Below the pieces are notes generated by a model that did not search any database, had not been told where the DNA came from, and saw nothing but the letters and a program-made list of their open reading frames with translations. DNA of 5,058 bases from positions 1 through 5,058 of the forward strand of contig JAIRUV010000079.1 in NCBI GenBank assembly GCA_031254265.1, given 5' to 3'. A program made the translations under genes and the position numbers. Below are positions 1 through 5,058 of this stretch, one piece after another; the first letter of the stretch is position 1, and every line of letters begins with the position of its first letter. The DNA is from Candidatus Methanoplasma sp. (GTDB lineage Archaea; Thermoplasmatota; Thermoplasmata; Methanomassiliicoccales; Methanomethylophilaceae).

Positions 1-13
1 GGAATGCAACATA

Positions 14-212
14 ATGAACAACAACGTTAGGGTCATGAGAGCATTGATGAATATCACCCCAGAGGGAACTAGCGGCGACCACGGGCGTGCCGCGTCAGAC
101 GATCGATCATCACCATAGAAAACGGGAAATATGATCCTTCTTTGGAACTTGCGTTCAAGATATCAAACTACTTCGGAAAAACATAGGAGATTCAGAGAAT
201 AAAGAGGGATGA
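14..212 (+). pseudogene. Frameshifted XRE-family HTH regulator
   Basis: This is the remnant of a small DNA-binding repressor of the XRE (Cro/CI) helix-turn-helix family. Family members are about 65 to 70 residues long and often sit in front of membrane or ABC transporter genes. Three frames read in succession give one family-like protein. The ATG at 14 begins MNNNVRVMRALMNIT. The next frame, from 60, reads QRELAATTGVPRQTI. The third, from about 109, reads ITIENGKYDPSLELAFKIS and then NYFGK. The breaks are an extra C in the C run at 57-60, a tandem GATC (101-104 and 105-108), and a probable missing A in the A run at 177-181. As written, translation from 14 stops at TAG 116-118, and the third frame stops at TAG 184-186. 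Undoing the three indels gives 64 codons ending at TGA 210-212, overlapping the ATPase start as ATGA. A proline replaces the usual serine in the VSRQT recognition-helix motif. Family assignment is strong. Whether the breaks are real decay or sequencing errors cannot be decided here. Confidence 0.75.
203..208 (+). promoter_or_regulatory. Purine-rich ribosome binding site, ambiguous start
   Basis: AGAGGG directly abuts the ATG at 209, so it is badly spaced for that start. It lies 6 nt before an in-frame GTG at 215, which is a normal Shine-Dalgarno distance. An in-frame TAA at 200-202 excludes any earlier start. ATG 209 is kept because it matches the ATGA coupling seen at the next two junctions, but GTG 215 (two residues shorter) is a fair alternative. 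Confidence 0.45.
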
Positions 213-934
213 ATGTGGATACGCTTGTGGTAAAGAATGTACAGAAAGTGTTCGGTGAGATCGAGGCCGTGAAGAATGTGGACTTCTCCGTCAAGGAAGG
301 GGAGATCTTCGGCCTTATAGGCCCGAACGGTTCCGGAAAGACCACCACGCTCCGTATGATATCCACCCTCCTCAGACTGACGTCTGGAAGTATAACAGTA
401 TGCGGCCATGATGTCGTAGAGGAGCCTGACGAGGTCAGAAAGGTCATAAGCTACCTTCCTGAGGATGCGGGAGCATACAAAGGCCTCACGGGAAGAGGTT
501 ATCTGAGATTCATGGCAGGGTTCTTTGCCGAGGGCAAAGACCTTGAGCGGATGGTCGAGATCGGGGTGGAGATAGCTGACCTCGGGAGCAGGATAGATTC
601 TAAGATAGAGACTTACAGCAAAGGCATGATGAGGCGGCTTCTGATAGCCAGAGCGATAATGCCTTCCCCGAGGATCGCGATAATGGACGAGGTCACGTCC
701 GGCCTGGATGTGATCAATACCTACGAGATAAGGGAGGTCATCCGAAACATCGCAAAGGGAGGAGTGACTGTTTTAATGTCGTCCCACAACATGTTCGAAG
801 TGGATATGCTCTGCGACAGGATCGCGATGATCAACGAAGGCCGCATTATCCTTACGGGAACGCCTGACGAACTCAAAAAGGAATACGGCGCCGCGAATCT
901 GGAAGAAGTGTTCGTAAAGGCGGTGAAAGGATGA
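209..934 (+). CDS. ABC transporter ATP-binding protein
   Basis: This is the cytoplasmic ATPase subunit that should power the membrane permease encoded immediately downstream. The 241-residue protein is full length for a single nucleotide-binding domain of the NatA/DrrA/CcmA-like class. Walker A is GPNGSGKT at 38-45. The Q-loop position reads YLPED at 82-86, with glutamate where many ABC proteins have glutamine, which is common in this class. The signature is YSKGM at 136-140, a variant of LSGGQ. Walker B runs from 156 to 161 with D160 and catalytic E161, followed by the D-loop SGLD at 164-167 and switch H193. The residue after E161 is valine rather than the usual proline. The C-terminus (IILTGTPDEL, then LEEVFVKAV) is typical of ABC-2 exporter ATPases. 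The stop overlaps the permease start as ATGA, suggesting translational coupling. The substrate cannot be told from sequence; drug, lipid, peptide or sodium export are all possible for the class. Confidence 0.95.
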   Translation: MNVDTLVVKNVQKVFGEIEAVKNVDFSVKEGEIFGLIGPNGSGKTTTLRMISTLLRLTSGSITVCGHDVVEEPDEVRKVISYLPEDAGAYKGLTGRGYLRFMAGFFAEGKDLERMVEIGVEIADLGSRIDSKIETYSKGMMRRLLIARAIMPSPRIAIMDEVTSGLDVINTYEIREVIRNIAKGGVTVLMSSHNMFEVDMLCDRIAMINEGRIILTGTPDELKKEYGAANLEEVFVKAVKG

Positions 935-2280
935 ACCACCTTGTGAACCTGACAAAGAAAGAGCTCAGAGAGCTTCTTACGCCGGGATCGATAATCTCGG
1001 TTGTCGTCATGGTTTTCATATTCATGATGGTGGGGACGATGGTCGGAGGAGAAATGGAAGGTGTCACGTCTCCTCAGAAGATCGGCCTTGTGAACGGGGA
1101 CGACGGAGGCGAGTGGTCTGAATACGCTGTCGACTCCATGTACGACTTCTATGTAAAAACATACGGCATAACCGGCGAAGAGGCGAAAGAATACATCGTC
1201 ATGCTCGACAGCAGCCTCTACGGAGATAAAGAAGGGATATCGAAAGCGATGATCGATCTGAACCTGGAAACCGCCCTGGGGATCGCCGGAGGTTTCACTC
1301 AGAACATTAACGAGCAGAAGCAGACCTTGATAGAAGAATACTACATATTCAGCAGCGCGGGGCTGCTGGGATCTGCATCATCTACTATATCATCGACGAT
1401 CATCCCCTTCGTATCTAGCAGCATTTCCTTCAAGCTTGTCTCTGAGGCCGTGGATCCAGGCGATCATAATGCCGGTTTCCTTCTGAATCCTGTCCGCGGG
1501 AACTCGACCAACACATACATCAAAGGGGAGGTCTATGAAGGTGTCACACCGATAGAGATATCCACATCGATGATGAGCCAGACCATGTTCATGCCGCTTG
1601 TTATTATGATAATCATCATGATGATAGGGAGCATAGTGATATCCTCGATGGGCAACGAAAAGGAGAACAAGACGCTCGAGACGCTCCTGACCATGCCTGT
1701 GAAGCGGACGACGATAGTGAGCGGAAAACTACTGGCCTCGGCGATCGCCGGCCTAGTCTTCGGTCTTGCCTATATGATCGGTATGTCCTTCTACATCAGC
1801 GGGTTCACCGGGTCGGGAGGCATCAACCCCGCAGATTACGGCCTCAGCCTGGGATTGACGGATTGGATCCTTGTCGCCACGGTCATGTTCCTGGCGATAT
1901 TCTGCGCCCTGGGTCTCTGCATGATCCTCGGAGCGTTCGCAAAGAACTACAAAGCGGCGCAGACGATGACGCTGCCTATCGGCGTCCTTGCCATGATACC
2001 CATGTTCGTCACGATGTTCACCAGCTGGGGTGCCCTCCCCGGAGTGTTGCAGGCGGTCATGTTCGCCATACCGTTCTCGCATCCTATGATGGTCATGAAC
2101 AACCTCATGTTCGGCGATATCACATTGGTATTGGCAGGTCTTGTGTATCTGCTGATATTCACTGCGGCGGTGGTCATGATCACCGTCAAACTGTACAAAT
2201 CAGACATACTGCTCACAGGGATCGGTCAGACCAAAGCGGTCAAAACTGCAAAGCTCCTCGTTACCAGGAGAAAGACATGA
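931..2280 (+). CDS. ABC-2 type transporter permease (NatB-like)
   Basis: This is the membrane subunit that pairs with the upstream ATPase to form an ABC-2 exporter. The 449-residue protein has the NatB layout: a short cytoplasmic start, one membrane segment at about 20-40, a large soluble loop at about 41-215 that should lie outside the cell, then a bundle of about five further segments (roughly 218-240, 267-290, 311-335, 344-364 and 397-418). After the second segment comes EKENKTLETLLTMPVKR (243-259), the cytoplasmic coupling motif conserved in NatB/YhaP-type permeases, and IPFSHPM (380-386) matches the conserved IPF-S-PM element late in the family. The tail is short and basic. It starts inside the ATPase stop codon and ends inside the start of the DHH gene, both as ATGA, so the three are probably co-translated. 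The subunit pairing is well supported by adjacency; the substrate is unknown. Confidence 0.92.
   Translation: MNHLVNLTKKELRELLTPGSIISVVVMVFIFMMVGTMVGGEMEGVTSPQKIGLVNGDDGGEWSEYAVDSMYDFYVKTYGITGEEAKEYIVMLDSSLYGDKEGISKAMIDLNLETALGIAGGFTQNINEQKQTLIEEYYIFSSAGLLGSASSTISSTIIPFVSSSISFKLVSEAVDPGDHNAGFLLNPVRGNSTNTYIKGEVYEGVTPIEISTSMMSQTMFMPLVIMIIIMMIGSIVISSMGNEKENKTLETLLTMPVKRTTIVSGKLLASAIAGLVFGLAYMIGMSFYISGFTGSGGINPADYGLSLGLTDWILVATVMFLAIFCALGLCMILGAFAKNYKAAQTMTLPIGVLAMIPMFVTMFTSWGALPGVLQAVMFAIPFSHPMMVMNNLMFGDITLVLAGLVYLLIFTAAVVMITVKLYKSDILLTGIGQTKAVKTAKLLVTRRKT
2266..2270 (+). promoter_or_regulatory. AGGAG ribosome binding site for the DHH gene
   Basis: AGGAG inside the last codons of the permease, with a 6-nt spacer to the ATG at 2277. 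It fixes the start of the DHH gene, because the reading frame stays open far upstream through the permease in another frame with no protein-like content. Confidence 0.8.
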
Positions 2281-3251
2281 TAAAGGAAACAGCGGAGATG
2301 CTGAGAACAGAGAACAAGGTCATCCTAGTCCACGGGAATGCAGATATGGATGCTCTCGGGTCGGCATTTGCCGTATCCGCCTGTTTCCCAAAGGGGGACA
2401 TCTATGCGCCGGAAGGCATCGACAGGGTCGCCGGCATGGTGGCCGATAAACTTGACATAAACGTCCTTAATGAGTGCGATATCCATCAATACGATATGGT
2501 GGTCGTTGTGGACACTTCTTCCCCGGAACTGCTGAAACCTTCAGTTCCCGAGATACCGGCGGGAAGCGTCGTCATAGACCACCACACGCCCACCGGCAAG
2601 TGGGAGGGGGTGCATTTCCTTTGCGACAACACAAAGGTATCATGCTGCGAGCTTGTCAAGGATGTGATCGACTCCCTCGGGATCAAGATCCCCAGGAACG
2701 CGGCGCTGGCTTTACTGGGCGGGATGCTGACTGACAGCGGCCACTTCCAGTTCGCAGGCCCCGATATGATGAGGGCATTCGCAGACCTTCTTCAAAAGAG
2801 CGGCATCCATATGGACGAGGTGTTCAATCTCACCAGGGCGCAGATGTCAATGTCTGAAAGGGTGGCCGTGATGAACGCGGTGGGGAGGACAAGGTTCGAC
2901 CGCGTCGGCGACATGATCGTGGCGGTATCATACGGAGGGAGTTTCGAAGCATCATCATGCAAGGCCCTGATATCGGCCGGAGCGGACGTAGTGTTCGTCG
3001 GGTCCCAGAGGGATAAGGAGTTCAGGATAAGTGCCAGAGCGACACAGGACAGTGCCAGAAAGGGCATCCATCTCGGAAACATCCTGAACGAGATAAGCGG
3101 AGAGACTGATACCGACGGAGGAGGCCACAGAGGCGCCGCGGGAATATCCGGGATAGGGGATGTGGAGGCGATGCTCCATCTGTGCATGAGCAAGACAATG
3201 GAAAAGTTCAGAGAGATAAGAGGCAGGGCGCTCTCCGAGGGAATCACCTGA
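2277..3251 (+). CDS. DHH/DHHA1 family phosphoesterase (NrnA-like)
   Basis: This is a predicted manganese-dependent cytoplasmic phosphoesterase of the DHH superfamily, 324 residues, the usual size of NrnA-type proteins. NrnA enzymes degrade very short RNAs and dephosphorylate pAp; relatives cleave cyclic dinucleotides. The metal-binding motifs are in order: HGNADMDALGS at 19-29 (motif I), VVDTS at 77-81 with D79 (motif II), DHH at 101-103 (motif III) and TDSGHF at 152-157 with D153 (motif IV). A linker of about 180-210 leads to a DHHA1 domain, whose nucleotide-binding glycine motif GGGHRGAAG is at 281-289. No membrane, PAS or CBS domain is attached, so it is not a GdpP-type or CBS-DHH protein. 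The start is set by AGGAG and by an ATGA overlap with the permease. The end overlaps the convergent tyrS by 8 bp. The fold and catalytic set are clear; choosing between nanoRNase, pAp phosphatase and cyclic dinucleotide activity is not possible from sequence. A link to the exporter is inferred only from position. Confidence 0.92.
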   Translation: MIKETAEMLRTENKVILVHGNADMDALGSAFAVSACFPKGDIYAPEGIDRVAGMVADKLDINVLNECDIHQYDMVVVVDTSSPELLKPSVPEIPAGSVVIDHHTPTGKWEGVHFLCDNTKVSCCELVKDVIDSLGIKIPRNAALALLGGMLTDSGHFQFAGPDMMRAFADLLQKSGIHMDEVFNLTRAQMSMSERVAVMNAVGRTRFDRVGDMIVAVSYGGSFEASSCKALISAGADVVFVGSQRDKEFRISARATQDSARKGIHLGNILNEISGETDTDGGGHRGAAGISGIGDVEAMLHLCMSKTMEKFREIRGRALSEGIT

Positions 3252-4311
3252 GTTTGTCCGCACTTTCGAATATCTTCTTCATGGCGGCATAGTTCTCCGG
3301 ATTCCTCTGGAAGTATTCCCTGACTGGACCGAGTATCATGATAAGGGAATCGGCAACACCGTTCTTCAGGTCAAGGGGGAAAAGCGAGCCGGAGAAATAT
3401 GCCCCCGCCATGTCTTCATAACATGAGAATGAGATGTCTCCGCCGAACTTCTCCGGTCTTGAGACATCCATCTTACCCAGGCGCGGGAATATTATGTACC
3501 TGCACAGCATGAGCACCGGGTTCTCATCCTCTTTCTCCTTCTCCGGGGGGCAGAACGCTTTCTTTATCTTGTTCTTCACCGCGTCATCGTCATCATGTAT
3601 GTTGATGCTGCTGCCTGGATCGCTCTTGGACATCTTCGCGGCAGCAGGGTTCATCCTGTCCCCGCCCTTCAGCCCCGGGATCAGAGGAGTATGGAGCGCG
3701 ACAGGCTTCTTCCATCCGAGCTTCTCCGCCGCATCTCTGGCAAGCATGTGCGCCCTCCTTTGGTCTATCCCGGCATATGCCAGGTCTATATCCATACAGA
3801 AGATGTCCGTTGCCTGAAGTATCGGGTATATCAGTTTGGAGAAATCCACTTCGGCCTCATCCTCGGACCTGCCCATTATGGTCATAGCCCTCTTCACCCT
3901 GGAGAGCGTGGTCGCTTTTGCGACTTTTATCACCTTCTCCCAGTATTCGATGTCGCTCAGTATCTCGCTTGCGTAGACAAAGTTCACTTTGTCCTTAGGG
4001 ACGCCGAGCGCCACGAAACAGTCCTCCATGTATCCTGCGCAGATCCTTATGTTCTCCAGGTCGCCGCCCAGCTTATCGTTTATGTAAGCGTGCCAGTCGG
4101 CCCAGAATATTATAGTCTCGAACCCGGCATCCGCAAGGTCCCGGATCTTGGATGTGACCAGTGCCCACCCTAAATGGACAAGACCGGAAGGCTCGAACCC
4201 GATGTATGCTCTGGGTGTCCCTTTCTTTGAAAGGAGTTCCCTCAGCTCCTCCTCTGTGACGAGTTCCTCAGCATTCCGTGTTACAATGGCCATTCTCTGT
4301 TCAATATCCAT
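3244..4311 (-). CDS. tyrS: Tyrosyl-tRNA synthetase, archaeal type
   Basis: This enzyme charges tRNA-Tyr with tyrosine in the cytoplasm, an essential step of translation. The 355-residue class I synthetase has the HIGH-equivalent motif HLGW at 46-49 within GFEPSGLVHLGW, and KMSKS at 226-230. The tyrosine-pocket residues line up with those known from Methanocaldococcus TyrRS (Y32, Y151, Q155, D158, Q173) as Y36, Y162, Q166, D169 and Q184. The IDQRRAHMLAR stretch (182-192) and the loop after KMSKS are typical of the archaeal/eukaryotic branch, not the bacterial one. The protein is about 50 residues longer than the Methanocaldococcus enzyme. Part of the extra length is the PGLKGGDRMNP loop before KMSKS and a charged segment after it. 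No S4-like bacterial C-terminal domain is present. ATG 4311 is preferred because a TATA box lies about 30 bp upstream, giving an almost leaderless mRNA; the methionine at residue 7 is a less likely start. It converges on the DHH gene with 8 bp overlap. Confidence 0.97.
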   Translation of the reverse strand: MDIEQRMAIVTRNAEELVTEEELRELLSKKGTPRAYIGFEPSGLVHLGWALVTSKIRDLADAGFETIIFWADWHAYINDKLGGDLENIRICAGYMEDCFVALGVPKDKVNFVYASEILSDIEYWEKVIKVAKATTLSRVKRAMTIMGRSEDEAEVDFSKLIYPILQATDIFCMDIDLAYAGIDQRRAHMLARDAAEKLGWKKPVALHTPLIPGLKGGDRMNPAAAKMSKSDPGSSINIHDDDDAVKNKIKKAFCPPEKEKEDENPVLMLCRYIIFPRLGKMDVSRPEKFGGDISFSCYEDMAGAYFSGSLFPLDLKNGVADSLIMILGPVREYFQRNPENYAAMKKIFESADKLR

Positions 4312-4337
4312 TCAAATCAAGCCATAATCACAGGGAA

Positions 4338-4345
4338 TTTATAAA
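4338..4345 (-). promoter_or_regulatory. TATA box of tyrS
   Basis: TTTATAAA, reading CCTTTTTATAAATT on the minus strand, is centred about 31 bp before the tyrS ATG. The usual 25-27 bp from TATA to initiation puts the transcript start only about 4 to 7 nt before the ATG. No Shine-Dalgarno lies in that leader, so tyrS is probably translated from a leaderless or near-leaderless mRNA. The core is symmetrical, so it could also fire on the plus strand and give about 55 nt of leader for the zinc-ribbon gene. Confidence 0.6.
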
Positions 4346-4380
4346 AAGGTCACCTGCCCCCGCCCACTGCTCCGTGCTCA

Positions 4381-4394
4381 GAGCTATATAGCTC
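4381..4394 (+). promoter_or_regulatory. Palindromic TATA element / possible operator
   Basis: GAGCTATATAGCTC is a perfect 14-bp palindrome with a TATATA core, about 35-40 bp before the ATG at 4425. As a TATA box it would set transcription to begin at about 4411-4415, right at the AGGAG ribosome binding site, leaving an 11-14 nt leader. A symmetric site covering the TATA box is what a repressor operator would look like in archaea, but palindromy is partly inherent to TATA sequences. Confidence 0.45.
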
Positions 4395-4412
4395 CATAGC
4401 TTATACGAAGCC

Positions 4413-4417
4413 AGGAG
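4413..4417 (+). promoter_or_regulatory. AGGAG ribosome binding site of the zinc-ribbon gene
   Basis: AGGAG with a 7-nt spacer to ATG 4425. It supports this start, which also places the first zinc-binding cysteine at residue 3, as is usual for N-terminal zinc ribbons of this kind. Confidence 0.8.
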
Positions 4418-4424
4418 ACAGAAA

Positions 4425-4856
4425 ATGTATTGCAGCAAATGCGGCAAAGTTATGGATGACGGCCAGGAATTCTGCGCTGGATGCGGTAGCAGGGCAGGCA
4501 GTGCAGCGACGGGGCAAAGACCTGTGATCTACGTCCGCGACAAGAGTGCGGGCATAGCGGCCATCCTTTCATTCTTGGTACTGGGTCTTGGCCAGATATA
4601 TGTAGGTAAGATCGTACGTGGATTGGTACTGATGTTTGCCTATGCTTTGTCGATAATCCTCATCATGGTACTCATGTTTGCCACGATTTGGGATGGGAGT
4701 GTGTTCTATTACGATGATGTCATCGGTGCGTTGGTACTGCTCTTTATCGTGTCTATAATCTATCTCATAGTATGGATCTGGAACGTATTCGACGCGTACA
4801 AACTGGCGAACGAGTACAACGACCGCCTGATGGCAGACGGGAAACGCCCCTGGTAA
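4425..4856 (+). CDS. Zinc-ribbon and TM2-domain membrane protein
   Basis: A small membrane protein of 143 residues with no assigned biochemical role. The N-terminus is a zinc ribbon of the zinc_ribbon_2 kind: C3-x2-C6 and C17-x2-C20, in the pattern YCSKCG to FCAGCG. A short linker rich in Gly, Ala and Ser (about 21-38) leads to a TM2 domain beginning KSAGIAAILSF. It has the hallmark GLGQIYVGK at 54-62 followed by RG, then a hydrophobic segment to about 88. A polar stretch WDGSVFYYDD (89-98) separates a last membrane segment at about 100-119, ending in WNVFDAYKLANEYN (119-132), the characteristic TM2 C-terminal motif. The zinc ribbon and the C-terminus probably both face the cytoplasm. Such proteins are widespread in archaea and bacteria, usually as single genes. 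Here it is divergent from tyrS with its own promoter and followed by a T-rich terminator, so it is probably monocistronic. Confidence 0.88.
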   Translation: MYCSKCGKVMDDGQEFCAGCGSRAGSAATGQRPVIYVRDKSAGIAAILSFLVLGLGQIYVGKIVRGLVLMFAYALSIILIMVLMFATIWDGSVFYYDDVIGALVLLFIVSIIYLIVWIWNVFDAYKLANEYNDRLMADGKRPW

Positions 4857-4947
4857 GAATGTAAACCTTCATCGGGTGGAAAATCTATCTCTAGTCTTAT
4901 CCCGCCATTTCTGGCATGTTTCTTTCTCTCCGGTCTTTGACCTTGGA

Positions 4948-4960
4948 TTTATTTTTCTTC
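4948..4960 (+). terminator. T-rich archaeal-type terminator
   Basis: TTTATTTTTCTTC on the plus strand, about 90 bp after the zinc-ribbon gene's stop, preceded by another pyrimidine-rich stretch at 4918-4931. Archaeal RNA polymerase stops on T-rich non-template tracts without needing a hairpin, and none is visible here. Confidence 0.5.
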
Positions 4961-4974
4961 CTACGTTGAGATGT

Positions 4975-4988
4975 GTGTCAGTAGACAC
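4975..4988. repeat. Short inverted repeat
   Basis: GTGTC and GACAC flank a 4-nt AGTA spacer. The arms are only 5 bp. It lies just after the T-rich tract in a stretch (4961-5058) where I recognise no gene. It could be a small operator for a gene beyond the right edge, or chance. Confidence 0.25.
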
Positions 4989-5058
4989 TTCATATGGCCC
5001 TAGGTATAGACGTTACAGTTTAGCTCTAACTACGATTACAGACAAAGGGATAGTAGCT

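Noticed and set aside
163..447. Minus-strand open frames across the ATPase start
   Set aside because: They run opposite the Walker A region and the regulator remnant, whose plus-strand readings match known families.
1863..2276. Upstream extension of the DHH reading frame to 1863
   Set aside because: It lies in another frame inside the permease, its translation is low-complexity in His, Asp and Arg, and AGGAG plus the ATGA overlap mark 2277 as the start.
2792..3263. Minus-strand open frames opposite the DHH gene
   Set aside because: The DHH frame carries all the catalytic motifs; the minus-strand translations have none and overlap the tyrS end.
3434..4173. Plus-strand open frames opposite tyrS (3434-3817 and 3595-4173)
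   Set aside because: They are antisense shadows of a strongly conserved gene, with no ribosome binding site and no recognisable motif.
4880..4960. Minus-strand basic peptide-like readings (for example GEKETCQKWRDK)
   Set aside because: They are the complement of a pyrimidine-rich terminator region, which automatically gives Lys/Arg/Glu-rich translations; frames are short and lack a supported start.
5010..5058. Possible tRNA-like sequence around TAGCTCTAAC at the right end
   Set aside because: No acceptor stem pairing, anticodon arm or T-arm motif could be found in the available bases.

Overview
The window looks like part of a euryarchaeal genome. The tyrosyl-tRNA synthetase is of the archaeal/eukaryotic type. 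The tyrS promoter looks like an archaeal TATA box almost directly in front of the start codon (leaderless), while other genes have AGGAG ribosome binding sites. The general character (moderate GC, DHH phosphoesterase, zinc-ribbon/TM2 protein, and only TGA or TAA stops on the five intact genes) would fit a Thermoplasmata-related methanogen such as Methanomassiliicoccales. That placement is an impression, not a demonstration.

Left part (1-3251, plus strand): a chain of tightly packed genes. It begins with the broken remains of a small XRE-type helix-turn-helix regulator (14-212). An intact ABC ATPase (209-934), an ABC-2 type membrane permease (931-2280) and a DHH/DHHA1 phosphoesterase (2277-3251) follow. 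The two intact junctions are ATGA overlaps. If three small indels in the regulator are undone, it too would end in an ATGA overlap with the ATPase, giving a four-gene translationally coupled operon. ATPase and permease together should form a NatAB/DrrAB-like exporter of unknown substrate, and the regulator was presumably its repressor or sensor. The DHH gene is probably a housekeeping nuclease or phosphatase that shares the transcript.

Middle (3244-4311, minus strand): a complete tyrosyl-tRNA synthetase, convergent with the DHH gene and overlapping its end by 8 bp. Its promoter lies in the 113-bp divergent region 4312-4424.

Right part (4425-5058, plus strand): a small zinc-ribbon plus TM2-domain membrane protein, whose TATA-like element is embedded in a perfect 14-bp palindrome, then a T-rich probable terminator and about 100 bp with no recognisable gene. 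I found no CRISPR array, RNA gene, complete mobile element or clearly new system. The most informative observation is the frameshifted regulator at the head of the exporter operon.
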